NCBI GenBank assembly: GCA_023427575.1 | Contig: JAEZAY010000385.1 | Coordinates: forward strand, 1 to 5,007 | Reading direction: 5' to 3' | From: Bacteroidota bacterium | GTDB taxonomy: Bacteria; Bacteroidota; Bacteroidia; Chitinophagales; Chitinophagaceae | DNA: 5,007 bases | In this document: piece after piece, positions 1-5,007 of the stretch | Numbering within the stretch: position 1 is the first letter of the stretch | Layout of the letters: each line of letters begins with the position of its first letter | Made by a program: the position numbers and the translations under genes | The notes under the pieces: model-generated | The model's database searches: none | Told to the model about the DNA's origin: nothing | Seen by the model: the letters and a program-made list of their open reading frames with translations, nothing else

Positions 1-976
1 CCTTTACATTACCCACGTCACTCATAAAACCGGTAACGTTATGTATATTGATCTCAGGCAATCCGCCGGCATTGGTAGAGATTACAGGAACGCCAGCGGC
101 CATGGCTTCCAGCGCCGCGAGGCCAAAACTTTCGTATTCCGACGTTAAAAGAAAAAGGTCGGCAATGGCCAGGATATCTTCCATTTGCTCCTGCTTTCCA
201 ACAAAACGCGCTTCCTCAAAAATGCCAAGGTCGCGGCATAGGCTTTCTGCTTCCGATCTTTCGGGACCATCGCCAACAAAGAGCAAACGGGAAGGGACTT
301 TTTTATTCACTTCGGCGAAAATCCGGATCACATCGGGCACTCTTTTGATCTTACGGAAATTTGAGGCGTGAAGCAGAATCTTCTCGCCATTGGGAGCGAT
401 CACTCTTCTGAAAGCATCAATGGGTTTTTTATTAAAGCGGTTTACATCCACAAAATTGTGAATCACTTCAATCTCCTTTTCGATCCGGAAGGTTTTATAA
501 GTTTCATCGCGAAGATTTTCCGACACCGCCGTGATTGCATCACTTTGATTTATGGAAAAAGCAACAACCGGCGCGAAGGTTTTGTCTTTCCCTACCAGCG
601 TTATATCTGTTCCGTGAAGGGTTGTTATCACCGGAATGTATTTGCCCAGCTTTTCCAGGATCTGTTTAGCCATATAGGCTGCCGACGCGTGCGGGATGGC
701 GTAGTGAACATGAAGTATATCAATCCGGTTGTTAACGATCACATCCACCATTGTGCTCGACAATGCCGTTTCATAGGGAGGGTAATCAAATAGCGGATAG
801 GTTGGAACCCGCACCTCATGATAAAATATATTTGCATTGAATTCGCTTAACCGAACCGGTTGCTGGTAGGTAATAAAGTGAACCTGATGTCCTTTGTCAG
901 CCAATGCTTTCCCCAATTCCGTCGCAAGAACTCCGCTGCCTCCAAACGTTGGATAACAAACAATTCCAATCCGCAT
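1..976 (-). CDS. bshA: N-acetyl-alpha-D-glucosaminyl L-malate synthase BshA (bacillithiol synthesis), 3' end outside window
   Basis: Cytoplasmic GT4 glycosyltransferase that transfers GlcNAc from UDP-GlcNAc to L-malate, the first step of bacillithiol synthesis. The minus strand is open from an ATG at 976 to the window edge, giving 325 codons; the family is about 375-380 residues, so roughly 50 C-terminal residues are missing. Seen in the sequence: an N-terminal nucleotide-fold start MRIGIVCYPTFGGSG with the glycine-rich loop at residues 12-15, the BshA-type segment HVHYAIPHA at 89-97, TTLHGTDITLVG at 118-129, the second Rossmann domain beginning near residue 198 with LLFVGDGPE at 231-239, and the GT4 E-x7-E motif at E282/E290 followed by AMAAGVPVI. 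The GGSG loop and HYAIPHA segment separate BshA from generic GT4 enzymes. It stands alone on its strand here and is transcribed away from the small membrane-protein gene at 1107. No Shine-Dalgarno sequence precedes the ATG, as is usual in Bacteroidota. The truncation is a window effect, not a mutation. Confidence 0.95.
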   Translation of the reverse strand, partial: MRIGIVCYPTFGGSGVLATELGKALADKGHQVHFITYQQPVRLSEFNANIFYHEVRVPTYPLFDYPPYETALSSTMVDVIVNNRIDILHVHYAIPHASAAYMAKQILEKLGKYIPVITTLHGTDITLVGKDKTFAPVVAFSINQSDAITAVSENLRDETYKTFRIEKEIEVIHNFVDVNRFNKKPIDAFRRVIAPNGEKILLHASNFRKIKRVPDVIRIFAEVNKKVPSRLLFVGDGPERSEAESLCRDLGIFEEARFVGKQEQMEDILAIADLFLLTSEYESFGLAALEAMAAGVPVISTNAGGLPEINIHNVTGFMSDVGNVK

Positions 977-1016
977 ATAAGTCTTGAATTAATGCCCGAA
1001 GTTAAATGAATTTTTT

Positions 1017-1041
1017 AAAGGGCTTATGGTTCCGGCCCTTT
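1017..1041 (-). promoter_or_regulatory. 7-bp inverted repeat in the presumed bshA leader
   Basis: AAAGGGC (1017-1023) and GCCCTTT (1035-1041) are perfect inverted repeats around an 11-nt loop, 40 nt upstream of the bshA ATG. On the bshA strand the stem is followed by a run of A, not U, so it is not a classical terminator for that strand, and on the plus strand no T-run follows it. It could fold in the bshA 5' leader if transcription starts upstream of 1041. Function is unknown, and a 7-bp repeat can arise by chance. Confidence 0.25.
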
Positions 1042-1069
1042 CCGGAGCTATGTAAATCGGGGAAGTTTC

Positions 1070-1085
1070 GTTAAATTAATTTAAC
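1070..1085. promoter_or_regulatory. perfect 16-bp AT-rich palindrome, candidate operator
   Basis: GTTAAATTAATTTAAC reads identically on both strands. It ends 21 nt before the ATG of the small membrane-protein gene at 1107, inside the 130-bp divergent region shared with bshA. A degenerate copy, GTTAAATGAATTTTTT, lies at 1001-1016 and matches 12 of 16 positions; it ends 24 nt before the bshA ATG. The perfect dyad symmetry and promoter-proximal position suggest a binding site for a dimeric regulator. However, AT-rich intergenic DNA yields such palindromes by chance, and no regulator gene is visible in the window. Confidence 0.35.
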
Positions 1086-1106
1086 ATTGATCTTTAAATA
1101 CCTCAT

Positions 1107-1478
1107 ATGGGCAAATTTCTGTTTGTAACAATTACGGTGATCTTACTGATCCTTGGCGGTGTGGTTTACTGGCGCTATTACAGGGTTTTTGGCCGGGGCG
1201 TGAAAGCAGGCGAGCTGAATTACGTTGTACACAAAGGATATATATTTAAAACCTATGAGGGAAAGCTGATTCAGTCGGGATTTCGTTCGCGCACGCCCGG
1301 CGCCATTCAATCATACGAATTTGAATTTTCGGTTGAAAACGAGGAGATCGCCAACAAACTGATGCTCAGCACCGGCAAAGAAGTAGAGCTACACTACAAG
1401 GAATACCTTGCCTCCATTCCATGGCGGGGGTACAGTGCGTTTATTGTCGACAGCATTATTGCTATCCGCGAGCGCTGA
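1107..1478 (+). CDS. small single-pass membrane protein of unknown function (123 aa)
   Basis: I cannot assign a function. Residues 4-21 form one strongly hydrophobic segment (FLFVTITVILLILGGVVY), a signal anchor or uncleaved signal peptide; there is no lipobox cysteine. The remaining ~100 residues are polar and read as alternating beta-like stretches, including GYIFKTYEGKL at 44-54 and SYEFEFSVENEE at 69-80, so a small beta-rich soluble domain facing the periplasm is a reasonable guess. The segment with KGYIFKTYEGKL resembles short Bacteroidota proteins that, from memory, are sometimes wrongly labelled 6-phosphogluconate dehydrogenase; nothing of that enzyme (no Rossmann GxGxxG, far too short) is present. 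The ATG at 1107 places the hydrophobic segment at the very N-terminus, which supports this start. The gene is divergent from bshA, and its last 17 bp overlap the 3' end of the methyltransferase gene on the opposite strand. That this is a real gene is fairly certain, because the membrane segment plus ordered domain is typical of real protein. Confidence 0.8.
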   Translation: MGKFLFVTITVILLILGGVVYWRYYRVFGRGVKAGELNYVVHKGYIFKTYEGKLIQSGFRSRTPGAIQSYEFEFSVENEEIANKLMLSTGKEVELHYKEYLASIPWRGYSAFIVDSIIAIRER

Positions 1479-2187
1479 GAACGGGTTCGGCCAGGAGGCA
1501 AAAAATGGCCGGCTTTTTATGGTAATCCGGTTTTTCCTTTCTCCAGTCGGCAATGCTGCGGGTGACAATTGATTCATCTGCCGCCGTTAAGTTGGCCGCC
1601 ACACATAGCAGTGTGGATGGGCGGCAGTTTCTGATCAGCATTTCCAGCAGCGGGTTATTGCGATATGGCGTTTCAATAAAAACCTGGGTGCAGTTCATTT
1701 TTGCAGATTCTTCTTCCAGCTTGCGGATCGCTTTTAGCTTTTCCCCTGAATCGATGGGCAGGTAGCCTGAAAACCAGAATTGCTGGCCATTCATTCCACT
1801 GGCCATCAATGCGAGTAAAATGGAGTTTGGTCCAACCAACGGTTTCAGTATGGCCCCATAACGATGGGCAGCACCTGCCAGAATCTGTCCCGGGTCGGCA
1901 ATACCCGGGCATCCGGCCTCACTGATAATGGCCGCATTTTCCCCTCTTTCAATGCATTGCTTTAGCTGATTGATAACAGATTTTTCTGCTTTATGGATGG
2001 GTATCCATTTATAATCATCGATCACCATTTCTTTCCAGATCGCTTTAAGGTACCGCCTCGCGGATCTTTCGTTTTCAACAAAAAACATCCTGCAGTCTTT
2101 TACCGCTTCCAGCACATAGGGCGGAATGGTTTGAAGCGAGTCTTCATGAAGAGGTGCAGGCACCAGGTATATAATAGGTCTTGCCAT
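1462..2187 (-). CDS. RsmI-like SAM-dependent methyltransferase (tetrapyrrole methylase fold)
   Basis: A 241-residue cytoplasmic protein related to RsmI, the enzyme that 2'-O-methylates C1402 of 16S rRNA. Matches in order: IIYLVPAPL at residues 5-13 (RsmI: VPTPIGN), FFVENERSARRYLKAI at 35-50 (RsmI: AAEDTRxT), AIISEAGCPGIADPG at 86-100 (RsmI: ALVSDAGTPLISDPG, the SAM-binding loop), PLVGPNSILLALMASGM at 116-132, FSGYLP at 139-144 and IETPYR at 171-176. It is shorter than E. coli RsmI (286 aa), and motifs likely tied to substrate are altered: AEDTR becomes VENER and the C-terminal ARELT region becomes AANLT. Bacteroidota commonly carry such a paralogue alongside a more typical RsmI (recollection), so the rRNA target is not assured and no symbol is given. 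The ATG at 2187 follows the EI24 stop by 8 nt, so the two are probably co-transcribed. Its 3' end overlaps the convergent gene at 1107-1478 by 17 bp. Confidence 0.9.
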   Translation of the reverse strand: MARPIIYLVPAPLHEDSLQTIPPYVLEAVKDCRMFFVENERSARRYLKAIWKEMVIDDYKWIPIHKAEKSVINQLKQCIERGENAAIISEAGCPGIADPGQILAGAAHRYGAILKPLVGPNSILLALMASGMNGQQFWFSGYLPIDSGEKLKAIRKLEEESAKMNCTQVFIETPYRNNPLLEMLIRNCRPSTLLCVAANLTAADESIVTRSIADWRKEKPDYHKKPAIFCLLAEPVLSARG

Positions 2188-2195
2188 AAAAAATT

Positions 2196-2981
2196 TTAGC
2201 CTGATTCGGCCACCGCTGTGGGTTCATTGCCCGTGAGATTGTTAAAGCTGATGGTTGCCGCGATCACTGCATACGAAGGGGCAAGGATCCAGCCAATTAT
2301 GGGAATGAGATGCATTAAATAAAATACCAGCCCGTTGCCAATAGCCAGGCCCTTGTGCTTACTGATGAAATCGATGCTTTGCGCGGCATTTAGCTTATAG
2401 CGTTCACAGTTATAGTCGAGCATGGAAAACCCGTAATAGTAACATTCTACAAAAAGCATGATCAGGGGGGTAATCCATCCCAGCAGGGGTACAAAGGAGA
2501 GGATCAGGATCGAAACGACATACACTGTTTGCCAGAGCGTGTTCCGCAGAGCCAGCAAAATTCCCCGGACTATATCTTTGAGCAGCTGCCCGAAACTGAA
2601 TGGGAAATCGGTTCCGTTCATTATCGATTCCGTTTTTTCACTCAGGTACGCGAAGAGGGGTGAACCGATGATCAGAAATAAATATTTGAAAAGAGAAAAG
2701 TAGAAAAAGACCAGGATGATTCTTACCATGATGCCGCCCATCAGGAACAGGAAACTTAAAAATCCGCTCCCCTGCTGGTGCAGCCAGCGATCAATCCCCA
2801 GGCTGGCGCTTAAATAAGAAACGGCGGCATCGGCCGAACGGATAAAAAAATACATTCCTGTAACAAACAACAAACAATAAAGAATGCCGGGAATCAGGAT
2901 CCATTTCCATAATCGGTGGGCCCGAATGAACCGATGCGCCCTGAAATATGAATCTATGGCTATGACAATCTCTTTCAGCAA
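2196..2981 (-). CDS. EI24-domain (CysZ-like) integral membrane protein
   Basis: A 261-residue inner-membrane protein of the EI24 family, whose best-known bacterial relative is CysZ, a sulfate permease. Hydrophobic segments are visible at about residues 27-47, 73-106 (probably a helical pair), 137-178 (two helices around a PLLGWI turn) and 212-245. The most telling piece is IIGSPLFAYLSEKTES at 104-119, which corresponds to the conserved SPxxxxLxEKxE stretch of CysZ/EI24 proteins. Length is near that of CysZ (about 250 aa). The start is TTG at 2981: an in-frame TAA lies two codons further upstream (2988-2990), and the first ATG is at codon 43, inside the first membrane segment, so initiation must be at a non-ATG codon. 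It is the first gene of a probable two-gene unit with the RsmI-like methyltransferase 8 nt downstream. Actual substrate is unknown; sulfate transport has not been shown for this branch. Confidence 0.88.
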   Translation of the reverse strand: MLKEIVIAIDSYFRAHRFIRAHRLWKWILIPGILYCLLFVTGMYFFIRSADAAVSYLSASLGIDRWLHQQGSGFLSFLFLMGGIMVRIILVFFYFSLFKYLFLIIGSPLFAYLSEKTESIMNGTDFPFSFGQLLKDIVRGILLALRNTLWQTVYVVSILILSFVPLLGWITPLIMLFVECYYYGFSMLDYNCERYKLNAAQSIDFISKHKGLAIGNGLVFYLMHLIPIIGWILAPSYAVIAATISFNNLTGNEPTAVAESG

Positions 2982-3041
2982 TAGCTTTTATTTATGGTTT
3001 CTCGCTTTTTTAGTTTATTTGTTATTTACGGATGCGGATCT

Positions 3042-3049
3042 CAAACTTA
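3042..3049 (-). promoter_or_regulatory. candidate Bacteroidota -7 promoter element for the EI24-methyltransferase unit
   Basis: On the minus strand 3049-3042 reads TAAGTTTG, a full match to the TAnnTTTG -7 consensus of Bacteroidota primary sigma factors. It lies about 60 nt upstream of the TTG start at 2981, a plausible leader length. No TTTG -33 box is found at the usual ~19-nt spacing; only a weak TTGG (3075-3072) lies 22 nt upstream, overlapping the first base of the divergent glycosylase gene. An isolated 5-base match is weak evidence. Confidence 0.35.
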
Positions 3050-3074
3050 AGAAATATTCCTTGTCGAGCGGCCA

Positions 3075-3698
3075 ATGAAAAAGCTGGATGCCTCCTTTTA
3101 TAACCGGAATGATGTAACAGAAATTGCCCGGCAGTTGCTGGGCAAATTGCTGATAACCCAGATCGATGGCGTTCAAACCTCGGGACGCATTGTTGAAACG
3201 GAGGCCTATGCCGGTGAGGTGGACCGGGCTTCGCATGCCTATGGGGGCCGAAGAACAAACCGCACCGAAGTGATGTTTGGAAGGCCTGGTGTTGCGTATG
3301 TGTATCTCTGTTATGGCATTCATCATCTGTTTAATGTTGTTACCAACAGGGAAAATGTTCCGCATGCGGTGTTAATAAGAGCATTGGAGCCGGTAGATGG
3401 ACTGGTGGATATGCTGATCCGCACAAAAAAGGCCAAAGCCGATGCAAGTCTGACCCGGGGCCCCGGCAATGTTTCCAGGGCAATGGGCATTCATACCTCA
3501 CACAGCGGCACGGATCTGTATGGTGATCGGATTTATATTGCAGATGATGGATATATCCTACCGGAAGAAGCTATTATAGCTTCACCACGTATTGGTGTTG
3601 ATTATGCGGGTCCGGATGCATTATTACCTTATCGTTTTTTTGTGGAAGGGAATATGTATGTAAGCGGAAAAAGAACGGTTCAAACCCCTAAAAAATAA
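3075..3698 (+). CDS. aag: alkyladenine / 3-methyladenine DNA glycosylase (AAG/MPG family)
   Basis: Monofunctional base-excision repair enzyme that removes alkylated purines such as 3-methyladenine, and often hypoxanthine and ethenoadenine, leaving an abasic site. At 207 aa it is full length for bacterial members. Landmarks of human AAG align by spacing: GRIVETEAYAG at residues 37-47 carries the catalytic general base E43 (human E125) and pocket Y45 (Y127); H54 corresponds to H136; the intercalating tyrosine is Y80 in YGIHHLFN (Y162); N87 matches N169; R102 in IRALEP matches R182. LTRGPGNVSRAMGI at 126-139 is the conserved LTxGPGxLxxAMGI segment. All key residues are present, so it should be active. 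There is no upstream in-frame ATG before a TAA at 3048-3050, fixing the start. It is first in a probable operon with the transporter 2 nt downstream, and divergent from the EI24 gene across 93 bp. Confidence 0.96.
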   Translation: MKKLDASFYNRNDVTEIARQLLGKLLITQIDGVQTSGRIVETEAYAGEVDRASHAYGGRRTNRTEVMFGRPGVAYVYLCYGIHHLFNVVTNRENVPHAVLIRALEPVDGLVDMLIRTKKAKADASLTRGPGNVSRAMGIHTSHSGTDLYGDRIYIADDGYILPEEAIIASPRIGVDYAGPDALLPYRFFVEGNMYVSGKRTVQTPKK

Positions 3699-3700
3699 AG

Positions 3701-5007
3701 ATGGCTACAGTTTTCCGGAAAGATCAGGCAGGAATTATTGCGGGCATTTTGGTATTTTTTCTTCTGCTGTTGCTGAATCCTTTTGGAGTTGATCCGCTGG
3801 CAAATAAAACGCTGGCAATTGCCGGACTGATGGTTACCTGGTGGGTGACCGAAGCCATCCCAATGGCCATTGTTGCTTTATTGCCCATTCTGCTGTTCCC
3901 GATTATGGGCATTGCCACAATCAAAGAAACCTCGTCGGGTTATGGCGACTCAATCATATTCCTTTTTCTTGGCGGGTTTATGCTGGGCCTGGCAATCGAA
4001 AAATGGAACCTGCACAAACGCATTGCATTGAATATTGTCCGGCTAACGGGCACCAGCGGCAACCGGATCATACTCGGCTTTATCCTGGCAACGGGCTTAT
4101 TAAGTATGTGGCTCAGCAATACGGCAACCACCATGATGATGTTCCCGATCGCGGCTTCGGTTATTCATGTAGTTAAGGAAAACCGGGCGGGGGAAGGCAA
4201 TATTTCCAACTTTGCCGTAGCCATTATGCTGTCCATCGCTTACGCCTCCAATTTCGGAGGCATTGCCACCATTATCGGCACGCCGCCAAATGTGGCGTTT
4301 GTGGGATTTATCAGTGAAAAATATAATTATACCATTCAGTTCTCCGACTGGATGCTGATCTGTACACCCATTGCCATTCTCCTTTTATTGTCTTTGTATG
4401 TTGTAACCACCCGGATTATGTTCCGGAACAATCTGGCTGCTGATAAAACAACGCAATTGCATATCAGCGAAGAACTTTTAAAGCTGGGTCCCGTTTCCGA
4501 TTCGGAACGAAGAGTGTTCATCATTTTTGTTTTTACTGCTTTATTGTGGATTACAAAAGATCTGATCAATACCCTTCAACTGGTACGGCTCGACGATACC
4601 ATCATCGCGTTGATGGGCGCAATCGCATTGTTTATCTGCCCTGCCGGAGCTGCCGACCGCGAAAAGTCAAAACGGATTCTGGAATGGCCCGATACAAGCC
4701 GGATGTCGTGGGGAATTTTATTGTTATTCGGAGGCGGGATTGCCCTGGCCAGCGGTTTGGAAAAAGCCGGACTGATCGAAAAGCTCGGTTCCTGGATCGC
4801 TTCCGGATCGGGCAGTGGCGGCATCCTGCTTATCCTGGCCATTACCGTCGTTTCCATGTTTGTTAGTGAACTGATGAGTAATATCGCTCAGGTGATTGTT
4901 TTTTCGCCGGTTATCGCGGGAATAGCAGACGCGATGAATCTCAACCCCCTGATGCTCGGAATCCCAATGACCCTGGCAGCCAGTTGCGCCAGTATGATGC
5001 CCATGGG
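3701..5007 (+). CDS. SLC13/DASS-family anion:sodium symporter, 3' end outside window
   Basis: Multi-pass inner-membrane carrier of the divalent anion:Na+ symporter family, which takes up succinate, malate, fumarate, citrate or, in some members, sulfate. The reading frame is open from an ATG at 3701 to the edge, 435 codons; relatives are about 460-500 residues. Seen: an N-terminal helix at 10-27, WWVTEAIPMAIVALLPILLFP at 47-67 (a DASS hallmark), the first re-entrant-loop motif SNTAT at 139-143, the GTPPN motif at 193-197, a polar linker at about 241-270, and the second-repeat region WGILLLFGGGIALASGLEKAG at 337-357. The second substrate/sodium loop reads SELMSNIAQ at 389-397, where family members usually have SNT or SNV followed by AT; this departure may alter substrate choice. 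The window stops at MMPMG, where the second GTPPN motif would be expected. The ATG lies 2 nt after the glycosylase stop, so translational coupling is likely. The substrate is not determined. Confidence 0.93.
   Translation, partial: MATVFRKDQAGIIAGILVFFLLLLLNPFGVDPLANKTLAIAGLMVTWWVTEAIPMAIVALLPILLFPIMGIATIKETSSGYGDSIIFLFLGGFMLGLAIEKWNLHKRIALNIVRLTGTSGNRIILGFILATGLLSMWLSNTATTMMMFPIAASVIHVVKENRAGEGNISNFAVAIMLSIAYASNFGGIATIIGTPPNVAFVGFISEKYNYTIQFSDWMLICTPIAILLLLSLYVVTTRIMFRNNLAADKTTQLHISEELLKLGPVSDSERRVFIIFVFTALLWITKDLINTLQLVRLDDTIIALMGAIALFICPAGAADREKSKRILEWPDTSRMSWGILLLFGGGIALASGLEKAGLIEKLGSWIASGSGSGGILLILAITVVSMFVSELMSNIAQVIVFSPVIAGIADAMNLNPLMLGIPMTLAASCASMMPM

Noticed and set aside
48..793. 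Two consecutive plus-strand open frames (48-371 and 368-793) with a 4-nt overlap
   Set aside because: They lie antisense to bshA, whose minus-strand frame is continuous with all GT4/BshA motifs. The plus-strand translations are rich in Ser/Arg/Ile without recognisable domains.
1..976. bshA as a truncated pseudogene
   Set aside because: The frame is intact up to the window edge; the missing C-terminus is explained by where the window was cut.
1499..1520. A-run, GGCCGGC and T-run near the end of the methyltransferase gene as a bidirectional terminator
   Set aside because: The GC-rich centre is a short self-complementary GCCGGC with no loop space, so no stable hairpin forms. It also lies inside coding sequence.
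1553..2199. Several plus- and minus-strand open frames of 62-79 codons inside the methyltransferase gene
   Set aside because: All are shadows of the well-supported RsmI-like gene and show no domain or membrane pattern of their own.
3011..3024. AGTTTATTTGTTATTT as a promoter for aag
   Set aside because: It resembles TAnnTTTG only with gaps or mismatches, and no partner element is found at a normal spacing.
3015..3365. Minus-strand open frames opposite the start of aag
   Set aside because: They are antisense to catalytic motifs of the glycosylase and have His/Pro/Arg-rich translations typical of antisense reading.
4546..4866. Plus- and minus-strand open frames within the transporter
   Set aside because: They are out of frame with a continuous, motif-rich SLC13 protein; the translations are Arg-rich with no features.

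Overview
The window looks like ordinary chromosomal DNA from a member of the Bacteroidota, probably near the Chitinophagaceae. The basis is the style of the proteins (a BshA with GGSG and HVHYAIPHA, an EI24/CysZ-like membrane protein, a short divergent RsmI-like methyltransferase), the absence of clear Shine-Dalgarno sequences before any start, moderate GC and tight gene packing. The family-level placement is an inference from remembered family style, not a computed one.

Layout, left to right. (1) Positions 1-976, minus strand: bshA, the glycosyltransferase that starts bacillithiol synthesis, cut at its 3' end by the window edge. (2) Positions 977-1106: a 130-bp divergent intergenic region with a perfect 16-bp AT-rich palindrome, a degenerate second copy of it, and a 7-bp inverted repeat in the bshA leader. 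(3) Positions 1107-1478, plus strand: a small single-pass membrane protein of unknown function. (4) Positions 2981-1462, minus strand: a probable two-gene operon of an EI24-domain membrane protein (TTG start) followed 8 nt later by an RsmI-like SAM-dependent methyltransferase, whose 3' end overlaps the small membrane-protein gene by 17 bp. (5) Positions 2982-3074: a short divergent promoter region with a match to the Bacteroidota -7 element facing the EI24 gene. (6) Positions 3075-5007, plus strand: a probable operon of an alkyladenine DNA glycosylase (AAG/MPG) and, 2 nt later, an SLC13/DASS-family anion transporter cut by the right window edge.

The genes do not form an obvious single pathway. 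A loose theme can be drawn: bacillithiol (made from L-malate and UDP-GlcNAc) protects against electrophiles, AAG repairs alkylated bases, DASS carriers often move malate or succinate, and EI24 is related to the sulfate permease CysZ. This is speculation from adjacency only. I saw no mobile element, CRISPR array, tRNA or rRNA, and no convincing new system. The observations most worth a second look are the paired palindromic sites at 1001-1016 and 1070-1085, the non-canonical second SNT motif of the transporter, and the altered motifs of the RsmI-like enzyme.
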